From contig NC_089232.1 of the NCBI RefSeq assembly GCF_963924675.1, positions 33,802,842 to 33,866,841 on the forward strand: 64,000 nt of DNA, read 5' to 3'. A program made the position numbers and the translations under genes. How positions within the stretch are numbered: the stretch's first letter is position 1; every line of letters starts with the position of its first letter. The notes beneath the pieces are model-generated. The model saw only the letters and a list, made by a program, of their open reading frames with translations. It was not told the DNA's origin and searched no databases. This stretch comes from Phocoena phocoena (taxonomy: Eukaryota; Chordata; Mammalia; Artiodactyla; Phocoenidae). This document shows, in pieces, positions 45,411 through 58,214 of this stretch.

Positions 45411-48189
45411 GGGATTTTATTATGAAAAGGAGGGAGGGAAGCGTGGATAATGAGGGAAAATTCCTAGCATCTACTGCAGTGTTTGAGAAACCTTATGTAA
45501 CTCTTGCCTGAATAGGGAGGATTAGCAGGAAATGAAGTTTTCCATGATATCTGGTTTCATGAAAACACAGTAGATAATCAAAGCAGAGGGAGCAGAATAT
45601 GCAAAAAAATAGAGATGTGCCCTTAAAAACGGATACAACCTATTAGTATTATTGTTAGGTCAGTACTGTATGAACTTTTGATACAATGGCTTCATTGGCA
45701 TAGAGAGATTGCCAACTCTCTGCTCTTGTTTTATGTCCTATCAAAGTAATTCCTCATAAAAGAGATCAGATCGGAAGATTTATATAAATTTCTGTGAAGT
45801 AAAGGGAAACACCATCTCAGTCAAGAAGAAACAAGGGATGCGTTTTTGAATGTGCTTCATAATGTGTATTGGTCATTCATAGGAAACAAGACATCTTGTT
45901 AATTACGGTATGCAAATTCTGTGTTTTATTTCAATCATTGATTGACCCAGTTTGGATGGGATAACTGCATCATGAAGTTTTAGGAGAGAAATCCTTAAGC
46001 AGGAGAGGTGGTAAGGAGGATGAGATGTGAAACGCGTAACGGGTGTGCTATGTAATTTTGTTTTCCTGCAGCACACATAGATCTTACACCACATTACACT
46101 GAGATTTAAGCTAATTCTTTAAACCTAGAAAATCCAACTTCTTTCAAAGAACCACAATTACCTCTACAAAGGCAAATCATCACTTTGGAGGTCTCCAGAT
46201 TTCTCATATTTGACAAGAGCGTAACCTCTGGAGTTTCTTTAGCAATTGGATGGTACATCCTTGTAAAAGAGGCCACAGCTAAGAAAATCAGATTGATGTT
46301 GATGGTGGGATCACTGCAGGGACATCACAGTGAGAGTAACAGCCCTCTTGGTGGCTGAAGACTTTTTCTGGACATCGAGGTGCTCAGGAATAATGTGTGA
46401 ACTTTCCTACCTTGCTCCCTCCTGTTAAGTTAGGACCTACTGGAACATTAGTTAGCAGGTGACAGTCGGGAAGTGCTAGTGACAGATTTTTAGCTTCCTA
46501 TCCACAAGACCAGCTGCTCCATGGTGACCCCACTTTGGCAAGCTCCACTGGCAGCTGGTGAAATGTATTGCTCTTGGCAAGCACCTACCAGCTGTTCCCA
46601 CCTGTGGTCATAGGCAGTATCTGTCAATTATGCTTATTAGATCTGTAAATCCGAGGGATAATCCAACCTGTTACAAAGAGCCTCATTCAGAGTATATGGG
46701 TATCAAATTTAGTGAATCCCCTTTTAGTGTGTGATTATTTCACACATGGCTTTTGAATCTCATTCTCTTATACCCTCACAACTACACAGTCTTTGATTGA
46801 GAAACGAATTAATTGGGAAGTCATTCTGCTGTAGGATAACAAATTCTTAAGACATCAGAGCTCAATCTACCACTGAGAATATACCTTTGCTCCTACCATT
46901 AATTTAAGAACCCCTTACTTTTATTCCCTCACTTCTTACCTTCTCCTTCTGCATGGCAGTTTAAGCCATATAATTTGCCATCTGAAAGAGTTATGTAAGC
47001 ACAGAGCATGAAATACTCTGAGAAGTCAACGTATTAATTAGACCCTCACATCATAGAATCATAAAAATTAGAAGTGTAGAGGGTCTGCAGCAGGAGGTCA
47101 TTTTTGCCCGTCTTCCTCCTCTGTGCCTTCTGCCCAAATAGGATGATTTTGTCCATTTAAGCAGGAAAGAGATTAAATATGGCACATTCTCAGCGGTTTC
47201 CAGCGTTATCACAAAAGATCCCAAAGTAATTGACACTACCTCCCTTAAACCTGTGTGCTGAATCCTCACTCAGTGGCTTTTCCTCTATAAACACAAGGAC
47301 CCGTCCCAGCTGACATGCTCGTATCATTGGACAGACTCTAATCTCAGCATTATACAGGCCCACATTCTTCCTCCGCCAAACACTATTTGCAGTTCTGTCC
47401 CAGATGTAACAACCTAATCAAAACAGAATTTCATAGAGCACCACACAGACGATTGGTTTCTAGGGGACTGTGCAACAGGTACCTGTATGTCTACTGCCTT
47501 CTTTTATGAAACTTGATACAATGCAATTGGCAGATTACACATTGATTACTGGGACTTGACTCATAAGAAATGAATTGTAAATAATAAGGTTTAGTAGTAG
47601 CCAAAAACATTTTCAAGTCCTCATAATGCTAGCTTTCTCAACTATAACATCATGGACATCAAATTAATACTGTATATTTCTACCTTTTCTACATGGTCCT
47701 TCTCACGGACCCCTATTGTCAACTGAATTGCATCCATGACAACGAATGCTGCCATGTTCAATGACCTATAGGAACAAGAATCCCTTTCAGAGCGCTCTGC
47801 CACAGACATGGTCAAAAGCCAAAGGAATCCATTAGAAATAGAGAAGTTTGGAGCTGAAAGAGCTTTTGGAAACCACCTACTTAGAAAACGTGCATTCGAA
47901 ACATGCTCTCTAATTAGAAAAACAATGTTGCCTGAAGGTAAAAAAAAAAACAAATAAACCGCCCAAAATGGAATGCCTAAATTTCAATCCTTGGTCTGTG
48001 ACCCATTAGTGCTATGAATGCACATAAGTATCTTGATTCTTCTGAGCCTCATGACCCTCAAAAGTTGTCAGATTGGCGTTTGCAAGACTTACCTTCACTC
48101 CCTACCTTTTAGATGGATTTTTAAATAAGTTAAATATTGTCATCAAAATCACTTTTTAAATAATAAAAATCTATATAATGTAAGGTATT
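45411..48189. other. Mostly unique sequence
   Basis: No gene recognised. A short block at about 47050-47170 ('catcatagaatcataaaaat') may be an ancient LINE fragment. A10 near 47941-47950 is isolated. Confidence 0.4.
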
Positions 48190-48300
48190 ATTAACATCCC
48201 TACCAGGATAAGCACCCAATTCAACTTCTTCATTTTACAATTGCAGAAACTGAGGCTCAAAGACACTAGAAAATTCCTCCAAGGCACTAGATGGTATGCA
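48190..48300 (+). mobile_element. MIR SINE relic
   Basis: 'cttcttcattttacaattgc' followed by 'agaaactgaggctcaaagac' is the MIR core. Only a fragment is preserved. Confidence 0.75.
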
Positions 48301-48394
48301 CCAAGGCTAAGAAGCCAATAACCAAAGTCTGTCCTCGCCTACTGCGTACACTTCCTTTTATGTAACACAGAAGATTCACAAAATTCCAATTTGC

Positions 48395-48606
48395 GGGCTT
48401 CCCTGGTGGCGCAGTGGTTGCGAGTCCACCTGCCGATGCAGGGGACGCGCGGGTCCGTGCCCCGGTCCGGGAAGATCCCACATGCCGCGGAGCGGCTGGG
48501 CCCGTGAGCCATGGCCGCTGAGCCTGCGCGTCCGGAGCCTGTGCTCCGCAATGGGAGAGGCCACAACAGTGAGAGGCCCGCGTACCGCAGAAAAACAAAC
48601 AAAAAA
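48395..48606 (+). mobile_element. Cetacean GC-rich SINE
   Basis: Starts 'gggcttccctggtggcgcag' and ends 'cccgcgtaccgcag' with a mixed A/C tail. A perfect 14-bp duplication, aaattccaatttgc, lies at 48381-48394 and 48607-48620. It is CpG-rich. Antisense open frames here are SINE-derived. Confidence 0.95.
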
Positions 48607-48620
48607 AAATTCCAATTTGC

Positions 48621-51529
48621 TTGAAGGTAAGTGCAAGGCAAAAGTGTGATAGACTCTTTCAAGAAAAAAATCCAACCTTGCTCACACACCCAGCTGCCCC
48701 TTCCATGTTAGCACTTCTATAATATATTATACTTGTAAACTGAGATATGACAATTAGTTAATTGAATCTTTGTGGCAGATGGTGGAAGTTTATGAATTGC
48801 ATCAATTAATGAATAAATAAAAATAAACTGTTGCCCTCATTAGTGTCCCTAAAAAAATATGTAAATAGCATACATTCATTTTCCTAGTTCACAGATGGAG
48901 GTTTTGAAGCCCATCGAGGTTGCATTTGCTCCTGGGCAGGTGGATAATAGATACTCAGTCTAAAAAAAAAAATTCAGACAGGCTATCATTAACTTATTTT
49001 TCCTTTCTTATCCAGATCAAAACTTAGTAGAGGCTGTTTACAGTCTTTTCTTCCTGTCTCCTTATCACCATTTTGTAATCCAACCTGGCCTTGGCCTAGG
49101 ACAGCTAGTTACACAAGCTGTGAGCAGCCTGGATATCAGTCAAACCTTGTCCTTTTCCTTCCGAAAGGTCTCACACCCAGAGGGCCAGAGAAAAGAGAGA
49201 ATGGAGGCCTTGGAACAAGTGCCCGAGAGGGAACAATGTAATCTTCCATCGCGTAAAGCTTTAGTAATGTTTGAGATGCTCCTGTTTCTAGGAGACAGTC
49301 TATGTAGCAGGAAAGGAGGGAAACCATTGAGTTGGTCAATGGCTTGGTGTTTCCAACAATCCTAACATCTGGGGGTCTTTGCTTCTATCCAGGAGTAGCC
49401 TCTGCAATCCTCCCACGGCCACTCCAGTCCCATAGGCCACCTCGGTGGTACTGACGCAGTGTCAGAACTTCCAAAACATTTTGTGAGGCAGCATTTCACT
49501 GTTGGTTAGGACCACATTAAAATGTCATTGCAGGCAATTAATATTTTATTTATAAACACTCATAAATATTTATTATAAAGGACTAATAGCAGCTCATGAG
49601 ACAACAAACCTATTTCATTTGTATTAAAACATCATCAGATGCTTAATTATAGGAATATTTAGACAAACCATTAAAAATTTATGCTGACTTTCCTGAGAAG
49701 TCTGGGACAATCTCCCTTAGACTTCCCCATTTAACTGAGGGGGCAAATTTGATAGGATGCCACAAAAGCAAGGGAAAGAAATCCATCTTCAGTTCCCCTT
49801 TCTAGTAGCAGGCACAGATTCTGCCTTCATGCGCAAGAAGTCAAAAGACATCTTTCCTTTTAAGAAAAATATTTTCTAAAAAATTTTCAGAAAAGACGGA
49901 CTCATTATGGACAAATGTCCCAGGCATACTTGGAAGCAAAACATGCCACACCTTTAAATGTATCTGATTAAGCATCTTGCTGCTATTTTAATCAGTTCCC
50001 AAACATGCAATCGGCAGTCCTATTTTTCAGCCAGAAAGAAAAATGGTTATTGTCAACATTGATCTGTTGTAGAACACATCACCTTACCCTACTAAGTTCT
50101 GAAAATATAATTAAAACATTCTATTTTGAAACCGGTGACTCACCAAAGTATATAAGGATCTAGGTGTACATTTTGCTTTTTTATGGCTCTTAAGTTTAGG
50201 CTGAAAAGAGAGTAAATGAGACTGAATCTCCTTAATTGTCTGTAACCGATTTATTTCTGTTGAAATGCATTGCCATTTCCATGTAGCACATATTTCTGCC
50301 TCAGTTACTACACTATTTGACTGGACCTTAACTTTCTTCTTGTATTTGCATTATAGCTATCGTGCAAACACCCTATAAGACTTGCATACTTTGGGAGATT
50401 GAAAAGTACAATGACCGATTTGATAGGAAAGTTGCAGTTTCTCCATGTTATTTCCAAAAAAGTGCTCTTTGGAACACTGTGCTATTGTCACAACATGCCT
50501 CTCAGTTATGCTTACTTTAGCTGCTCTTGGATTTTGGTACGAGACAGGTTTACTCCAATACATTACCAAGTGGTTTGAAATAGCATCATAATTCATAAAG
50601 GTCATCTTGTGAATTTTAAGACCATCCAACCCCTTTATCTACTTTTAATGACTGGAAATATATTTTTGAAAACTGACATTATCATTTGTAGTGGAGAATA
50701 TCATATAACATAAAAAATATGGACTGGAGATTTTGCATAATCAAATCAAGATCGAGATGGGCAAGCACTGTAGAGAAGAAATGAGAAATCTGGAAAAACA
50801 TGCTGGATGGCCGTATCTGATGGGCACAGCTTTGAAATAAAATCCTAATAACATAAGGAAATCATTTTAAAGACTTTCAGAAAAACCCAGACATAGTACA
50901 ACAGCTAGTTCTTTGCTTGGCATTTTTCCCCCAAAGCCACAGTAAACAATCTTGAGTGCACTTAAAATGTTGACAACATTGTTTTGAAATATTTGCCATA
51001 AGGTCGTATGCCATAGTGAATTGTCCACTGGAAGTGCACGATATGATGTTATTAAAAAGCACAACTTCTACATGCCTAATTCCAATTAACCACTTGTAAC
51101 CTGGTTACGAATACGAATTTGAGTCACTTGTCCAGTTTTCTCTCTTTCTTCTGCAAGCAAAATCATGATCCAGGGTTACTGTGTTTTACCCCAGTAACAG
51201 AAAATGCTATAATTCTCAAAGCAATGAGACCTATCAACCTATTCCAAAAACATCTAGCTGTCATTCTATGAAGGGTGCGATGTTTTGTTTATTTGTTTGG
51301 GGTCTGCTCTTTTATTCCAGAAGCAGTGGCTGTTTTTGGAATTCAACTTTTGATTCTCCCTTTAATCACACCCAGAATGCAATGCTTGTAAACTGTCCCA
51401 TCGTGTCACCACTCCTCTATTTATTACATCTTATGCTTTAAATATCACCTCTGACAAACAAAAGAAAAGCAAATGTCCCTAAATTTCCTGAAGGGCTGAA
51501 ATATCAAGCCCGGATTATTATTGTTTATG
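48621..51529. other. Unique, repeat-poor AT-rich sequence
   Basis: About 2.9 kb with only a possible MIR scrap near 48880-48960. No exon, RNA or named repeat is evident, and open frames are under 95 codons. Confidence 0.45.
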
Positions 51530-51770
51530 TCTCAGCTTTAGCAGCTCCAGTGTCTCCATGGTCTGCTGTGTGCCGAGCTGGCAATGATGGATGGCCATTA
51601 CGGCAGCTTATTGGAAATGGCTTGATTTATAACCTGTTCTCCTGCCTCAGTCTAATGGCTTCATTTCTTTCCTCCAGTGCGTGATGCCACAGCCAAGGTC
51701 ATTGCGCCAATGGCCTTTTGTTGTTCGCCTGCTGATGACCAGTGTGCCTAGCAGTCAGCATGGGAAAGGG
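51530..51770. other. Candidate conserved noncoding segment
   Basis: A compact, non-repetitive, compositionally balanced stretch in an AT-rich, repeat-poor area. It has homeobox-like cores such as 'ttgatttataacc' and 'gccattacggc', and no open frame of note. This is an inference from texture only; sequence conservation cannot be assessed here. Confidence 0.25.
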
Positions 51771-53094
51771 TGAAGGGGGGGAGGCAACAGGAAGGGGGGC
51801 AACCATGGGGGTGGGGAAGCTCCAACCTTTACATTTTAATTTTTTTTTTCATCTCAGTCCCTGATAACTGCGGTAGAACAGTAGATTAAATGCTGTCTTC
51901 TATTTGCTTCCCGTACTTGCCAGACAAGGAGCTGCTTTATGATCCTCAGTGGGGAAGTCTATTACTCACCTCTACTTTAAATGACCAACATCAAATATAT
52001 ACAGCTCCCATTAAAGCTGAGATCAATAAAAATGCCATTAAGATAGTAAAAGTTGCTGATATTAGTGAAGCCCCCAAACAAAATATTTGATTTTCTTTCA
52101 GGTTGTTAGTGAGATGGCATAGGAACATATAAGTGAAAGGAGAACTAGCCATGCCTGTGGTCAATAATTTATCTCAGAGATTCATTCAGCCTCTCACCCA
52201 ATATTTCCCTGCTGTCTATTGATTCCTCATCATTATTTGTCATAAGCTGTCCTAACTCAAGGAGAAAATATGCCCTGCTGGTCCAAGGGGAGTCATACCT
52301 GGAGAAATAGAAAGGGATTTCATTAAAAGCAAGAAAGAACGGCTGCGGCTTTGAGAAACTCCAACAGCAAGTTGCCTAGACTTTTGTTAGAGTCTTAAAG
52401 CAAGTCGTACAAAAGCTCAGCAACATTGCACAAGATACTGTGAACCCTGGGCTGGAGTTGTTCTGACTGGGGTTCAAGGAAGCTCAGAGGCCTTCCCTGT
52501 GTATGAGTCCAGCTTCCAAAAATTGTGTGTGCCTGTGAGTGTGTGTATACTTTTCCTTTCATATTTTCCCTTTCCCTAGAATCTTCCAAGTTGATTTTCC
52601 CAACCGGGCTCTCATGGATACCAGAGACAAGTCAATGGTTAAAGAGACACATTAGTAAAGAGTATACAGGGTTATGTCTATGTCATTAAGTCAAACTAAA
52701 ACCCAAAGGTAAAGGCATGACTTTGGAAATAGGATTAATTTTTTAAAGTATGATTATTTGCTTAAGGGCAGTTTTTAATAAGTGGTCTATATTTTATTTT
52801 CATGAGATACGTGTTTGTGACGTGGCATTCAATGGTAATCTTTGAAACTGGTTTTGAACAATGGCTTGAAATTTGCTTTATGCATATCCAAAAATCAATG
52901 TCAGAGAATTTTTTTTAAGTTCAGTCTACTTGGAGTGGGCTAATTCCCCTCAAAAAACGATCTTATTTAAATTTTCTCAAATCTTAAGTCAGTTTAGTCT
53001 GGAACATAAATCCATAGCATTTTAACACTGAAAGGGACCTACAGGAATACCTACTCTCATTCCTTTGTTTAATAATAAGAAGAATGTCACTGTT
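51771..53094. other. Unassigned sequence
   Basis: Begins with a G-rich patch (51770-51825). A possible ancient LINE scrap lies at 53010-53070 ('aacactgaaagggacctaca'). No gene recognised. Confidence 0.4.
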
Positions 53095-53290
53095 ATTACT
53101 GATAATTAATATTAATCTAAAGCTTACTCTGTTCCAGGCATTGCACTAAGCCACTTACATCCTCACCACATCTTTATGAAGTAAGCGATATTCCCATTGC
53201 ATAGAAGGAGACAGAGATCAGATAGCTTGCCCAAGATCACATATCTCACAGTGGTGGAGTCCAGATACACACCCAACTCTATTAGATTTT
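53095..53290 (+). mobile_element. MIR SINE relic
   Basis: 'ctctgttccaggcattgcac', 'cattgcatagaaggagacag', 'gatagcttgcccaagatcac' and 'agtggtggagtccagataca' follow MIR from 5' to 3'. Confidence 0.82.
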
Positions 53291-54249
53291 GCAACTAACA
53301 ATAAATGGAATATTTAAAATCGACTAGAAGCAACTGACTAACTCACCTAACTCAATAATAGAATGCCCTAAATTGAAGAATACCAAAAAGACACTTTGGA
53401 GGTAATTTTGAGCATATTTTTATTGAGAGATTCAGTAAAGAGGATTTTGCTCTGGTTTATTCTTAAAAATGAAAAACAGAGAGTCACATGGTGGCAGTTC
53501 TAGAATTATCTTTCTTCTTTTTCTTGTAAATTAAAGAAGAATATCGGTAACCATAACCCCAAATATCAGAGCCTATAGTATGCCGAGGGGCATGAAGTGC
53601 TATTATAGAGATGAAAATTATAATTTACTTGGATACTTGCTAATGTCCACATTTGATTTTGTTACATTAGTTAATAAATGAGAAATTATAAATGATGTCT
53701 AGTCCTTTCAATTATTTGACTTGCAACCCATAATGCTATATCCTATTAATTTTATGGCTTCAAACATAAGGTCTGAATAAACCTCTGCAATCTCCCTTTA
53801 AGTTCTTGAGCAAACCTTACTTCTGAAGAAAAAGTAAACATGGGCTTGTTTGAATTCATATCATCAAGAAATGGGGTTATCTTGGGGGAAAGATGGGGGA
53901 AGGCTCAGGTAATATATACATTCTAAGTGTAACAACTAATGAGTTGTTATTTTTTGACTAACCAGTTATTAGAGGGGATATTTACCTAAATTTAGCGAGT
54001 AACAGACATTAGTGATCTCTCAATTTAGTCATATTGTTCGTGTGACTCTACTGAGTAGTTAACAAACAACTATCAAGCCACCACTCTGGGCCAAAGGGAC
54101 TGACGGTCCATGTGAGGAAAGGTACACGTCTAGACCTCATTTAATAAGACATTGAATTCCAGGCACAAGTCTATGTCCACCATGGTAGTGTATAGGTAGG
54201 AAGATACGTTGGGAGATGCATGTCATTTAGTTTCTAAACAAAGATTATA
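53291..54249. other. Unassigned sequence
   Basis: AT-rich, with no recognised gene or repeat. Confidence 0.45.
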
Positions 54250-54422
54250 GAAGAAAGGGAAGATCAAAGGAGGGAGAAAGGACAAGAAGGAAGTGATGAA
54301 GGGAAAAAACAAACAAAAGCAAAGAAGGGAAGGAAGGGAGGGATAGAGGGAAGGAAAGAGAGAGGAAGGAGGGAAGGAGGGACAAGGAAGGGAGAGAGAG
54401 AGGGAGGGAGGAAGGAAGGAAA
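54250..54422. repeat. Polypurine GGAA/AGGG-rich tract
   Basis: Imperfect ggaa, aggg and agag units over about 170 bp. The antisense Ser/Pro/Leu frames here are artefacts of this composition. Confidence 0.92.
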
Positions 54423-54884
54423 TGCTGATGCGTGGCACCTCCAACTGGCCTTTATATTAGTCCTGTGGTGCCTCTTCCTCCACTGTTGTAAGAGCACCCT
54501 TTGTACCTACAACTCCTCTCCCTTGGTCTCAGCTATAATCACCAAACACTTGGTCTGGGCAGTGGCTATTGTTCCTACCATGATTTCTGGTTGGTGCATC
54601 ATTGAAGGAGTTATTTCCCCTACTGTTGGGGAAGGTCATCCACTGACTGCTCTCCACCCGCCACTCTCTTCCAACACTGCCTCTGTTGAATGTGGGAGCC
54701 AACGGGTCGAGGCACATTCTTTTCCCAGGGAAGCCCTCATTCAATGGCTATGGAGGAATGGGGCAGGCAGTACAATAAAAGGCAGTCTATGGATCCCAAG
54801 TTCATCCTGACCCACGCTAAACTTCCCGTACCATCTTCGTTATCACAGAGTCCACTTCCAAGGAACAACTCCCCATTCCCTCCT
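54423..54884. other. Unassigned sequence
   Basis: The frames at 54523-54810 (+) and 54529-54744 (-) overlap and have no domain. No repeat family recognised. Confidence 0.4.
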
Positions 54885-55529
54885 TTCCCCAGCCCCTGGC
54901 AACCACCATTATACTTTCTGTCTCTGTGAATTGGACTATGCTAAGTACCTCATGTAAGTGGAATCATACAGTATGTATCTTTATGTAGCTGACTTATCTC
55001 ACTTAGCATGATGTCCTCAAAGTGCATTATGCCATAGCATAGACAATATTCCTTCATTTTTAAGGCTGAATAATATTCTATTTTGTGTATATACCACATT
55101 TTGATTATACATTCATCAATCAATGAACATTTAGGCTATTTCTACCTCTTGGCTATTGTAGATAATGCTGCTCTGAACATGGCTATGCAAATATCTCTTC
55201 CAGACCCGGCTTCCAAGTCTTTTGTATATATACCCAGAGGTGGGATTACTGGATCACATGGTTGTTCTTTTTTTAGGGTTTAAGGAACAGCCATACTGTT
55301 TTCCGTAGCAGTTACACTATTGTACAATTCCATCAACAGTGCACAAGGGTTCTAATTTCCCCACATCCTCATCAACTCTTGTTATTTTCTGTTTTTTTTG
55401 TTTGTTTGTTTGTTTGTTGTTTTTAATAGTAGCCATCCCGGTAAGTGTAAGGTGGCATCTCGCTGTAGTTTCAATTTGCATTTCTATAATAATTAGTGAT
55501 ACTGAGCATCTTTTCATATGCTTGCTGGC
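54885..55529 (-). mobile_element. L1 3' end and distal ORF2 (minus)
   Basis: Reverse complement of L1: 'cagcccctggcaaccaccat', 'ctcacttagcatgatgtcct', 'ggctattgtagataatgctg', 'gggattactggatcacatgg' and 'cagtgcacaagggttctaat'. A TTTG repeat at 55393-55420 sits inside. L1 text probably resumes at 55590-55625 after a microsatellite. Confidence 0.9.
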
Positions 55530-55583
55530 TATCTATATATCTATATATCTCTATCTCTCATCTATCTATCTATCTATCTATCC
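55530..55583. repeat. (ATCT)n microsatellite
   Basis: atct/atat tetranucleotide units, developed within the L1. The repeat generates a Ser/Tyr/Ile-rich frame that is part of a chimeric open frame at 55339-55980. Confidence 0.92.
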
Positions 55584-55738
55584 ATCTTCTTTGGAGAATG
55601 TCTCTTCTAATCCTTTGCTCAACCTGGACAAGATGAGGGCAGGATCTTCTCCATCTTGTACTCCTGATACAAATGGCTCCCCATTTCCCCTGTGTAATAG
55701 CTACAAGCAGTCCAGGCTTGGTAAAAAAACAAAGATCG

Positions 55739-55931
55739 GGGGCTTCCCTGGAGGCGCAGTGGTTGAGAGTCCGCCTGCCGATGCAGGGGACACGGGTTCG
55801 TGCCCCGGTTCGGGAAGATCCCACATGCCGCGGAGCGGCTGGGCCCGTGAGCCATGGCCGCTGAGCCTGCGCGTCCGGAGCCTGTGCTCCGCAACGGGAG
55901 AGGCCGCAGCGGTGGGAGGCCCGCGTATCAC

Positions 55932-55960
<29 letters not shown>
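55739..55960 (+). mobile_element. Cetacean GC-rich SINE with long poly(A)
   Basis: 'gggcttccctggaggcgcag' head, GC-rich body and a run of 30 A's at 55931-55960. The flanking match is short ('atcgg' after an A-rich stretch on both sides), so the duplication is only tentative. The long pure tail suggests a recent insertion. Confidence 0.94.
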
Positions 55961-55962
<2 letters not shown>

Positions 55963-57574
55963 GGAAGGGAGTTTTCTTAAAGCAGCTTCTGCTCTCTGCC
56001 ACCAACACAAATCCCACCCCCCTCTCCCAGGCCCCTGTCAGTGGAGCAGAAAGACCTGCTACCTACTTGGAATAGGAGCTGAGAAGAATATCCAGGGCCA
56101 GGACTCAAACTAACAGCCCCGTGCATTTTCCAGCCAGCTTATTATAAATCCTTTCCACCAAAAGCCTTTGCTGACATCCCGCAGGACCGGGGACTGGTCT
56201 CTTCTGTTTGTTTATTCATAAAAGGCAACATATATTTCTCCACCGTCAGAGACGTCTCCTTGAAGAATTACACTGAAGGGATGGCACTGGAGTTTTCCCA
56301 CGACTGGTAAATCACAAACAGGAGGGACAGCCCTGGCTGGACCAGGTGAGAGTGGAGATCCCAGTCCGACGGTGGGGGGACTGGACCCTGCCACGTGCCA
56401 CCAGGACACTGGTCATCAGAGTACAGTTCTGCATCTGCTCAGCCTACCTCGTGCTTTTGTGAAATACAGGGACATGTGGACCCAAGGCAGGCTGCAGGGA
56501 GACCCCAAACACCATCCTGGAGTCGAGAGATGAATGTCTGGACGGTTGAACAACAGGGCTGTCAAGGCCAAAACAAACATGGTCTCTGTTTTCCTTGTTT
56601 CCTTCCCTACATCCCATCTCCACTCCTCACCACACATTCATCAGACTGGTTAAAAACACAACCAGAAAAACTGAAACCAAATTCTTAACCTGAAAGAGTT
56701 AACATGTATTAAATAAGCATAAATATGTTTCAAACAAAAGTCACTGGTCAGGGTTAGTTGACCGTGGGTAATTCAACAAAATTATTTAGTCTTTCCATTG
56801 AGACTATCTCTCTATACCCTGGATAAGAAGAATTTTGAAAACAAATGCCAGGCATGGATATGGGATCTGGAGGGTTTCAGTAAGCCTCCCCTTGACAGTT
56901 TATCAGTGACAATGACATATCTCACCAGTTTATGGTAAAGACAAACTTCATGAGGTAACGCACACATTTAATGAATGAGCCTATAATGAAAAAAACATTG
57001 GCAATGGTAGGCTGGTGGGAAAATGGGTTTGAAATAACATGTACAAACCACTCACTGAGCTGGGATTATGAGAATTAGATAGAGCATGTTTTTGGAGCAA
57101 AAATGCAATACCACTGATGCGATTACCCAGAAAAATAAAGCTAAACGAAAGTCTGTTATGAGAGGCACAGAATACCGGAGAGCCAGAAATCCATCCAGTC
57201 AAGTTCACCAAGTCCTGAGCAAAGAGCCTGTAGGTGACTGCTGTCATTATGGACTCAGTACCTGGGTGTACTTTTCCCCTTTACCTAGAGTTCCACACAG
57301 TTGAGAAGTCAAGATGGTACTTGATACACTTTCTAAAGCCAGAACTCCTTGCCTTTTTACTGGTTGTGATTAGTGAGTTTCAGCTATTAGTTGTATGTAC
57401 TTTCTGGATGGCAAATGAAAGAAAAGCCCTGTGCAAGAATCATGTGTTCAGGATCTCCAGGCACTTGGCAAATGTCAGTTCCTCGATCCTTACAGCACCT
57501 GTAGCATAAAAAAGCACTTGAGACCTTAGGAAGTGAGCCATCAAGCATTAAACAGGGCCTGCAAATAGGTGGTT
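55961..57574. other. Unassigned sequence
   Basis: About 1.6 kb without a recognised repeat or exon. Overlapping short frames lie on both strands at 56.2-56.7 kb and 57.0-57.5 kb. Confidence 0.4.
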
Positions 57575-57590
57575 AAAAATGTTCTCTGGG

Positions 57591-57801
57591 GGCTTCCCTG
57601 GTGGCGCAGTGGTTGAGAGTCTGCCTGCCGATGCAGGGGACATGGGTTCGTGCCCCGGTCCGGGAAGATCCCACATGCCGCGGAGCGGCTGGGCCCGTGA
57701 GCCATGGCCGCTGAGCCTGCGCGTCGGGAGCCTGTGCTCCGCGACGGGAGAGGCCACAACAGTGAGAGGCCCGCGTACCACAAAAAAAAAAAAAAAAAAA
57801 A
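57591..57801 (+). mobile_element. Cetacean GC-rich SINE with perfect 16-bp duplication
   Basis: 'ggcttccctggtggcgcagt' head through 'cccgcgtaccac', then an A run. The duplication aaaaatgttctctggg lies at 57575-57590 and 57802-57817 without mismatch. With its long A tail and retained CpGs it looks like the most recent insertion in the window. Confidence 0.96.
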
Positions 57802-58084
57802 AAAAATGTTCTCTGGGTGTGACAAAGTTAAGCTTCCCCCAAATCCCAGGGAGAAACAACTTTAAAGAGTTTTTCACAATCCCTAGCCTCTCTGAAGGAG
57901 ACATTGATGCGTGTGAACTGATGTTAAGTCTTCCAGTGATCTTGGCTCCAGAAATGCAAAATCTTCTACCGGCCAATGGGCAGCCAAAGACTGTGAAACT
58001 GCCAGAAGTATCTTGGGCAACTTGGCAGGACTACAGATGTTAAAAGAGATGATCGCTCTGTGACGTACAGAGGGGCGGTTGAGA

Positions 58085-58195
58085 GCTCAGACTCTACAGA
58101 CAAGATTTAAACCCCAAGTTTTATCCTTGATAGCTGTCTGAACTTGGGCAAATACTCAATCCCTTTAAGTCTCAGTTTCCTCATATACAAAAAAA
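58085..58195 (-). mobile_element. MIR SINE relic
   Basis: 'tgatagctgtctgaacttgg', 'gcaaatactcaatcccttta' and 'gtctcagtttcctcatatac' are reversed MIR. Confidence 0.78.
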
Positions 58196-58214
58196 AGGTT
58201 AGCAAGTGTGACTC

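Noticed and set aside
55339..55980. A 213-codon plus-strand frame with an apparent hydrophobic N-terminus
   Set aside because: A chimera of reversed L1, a TTTG repeat, an ATCT microsatellite and a SINE with poly-lysine from its A tail.
57579..58043. A 154-codon frame starting inside a SINE
   Set aside because: The first half is SINE-derived and recurs at other SINE copies; the second half crosses unrelated unique sequence.
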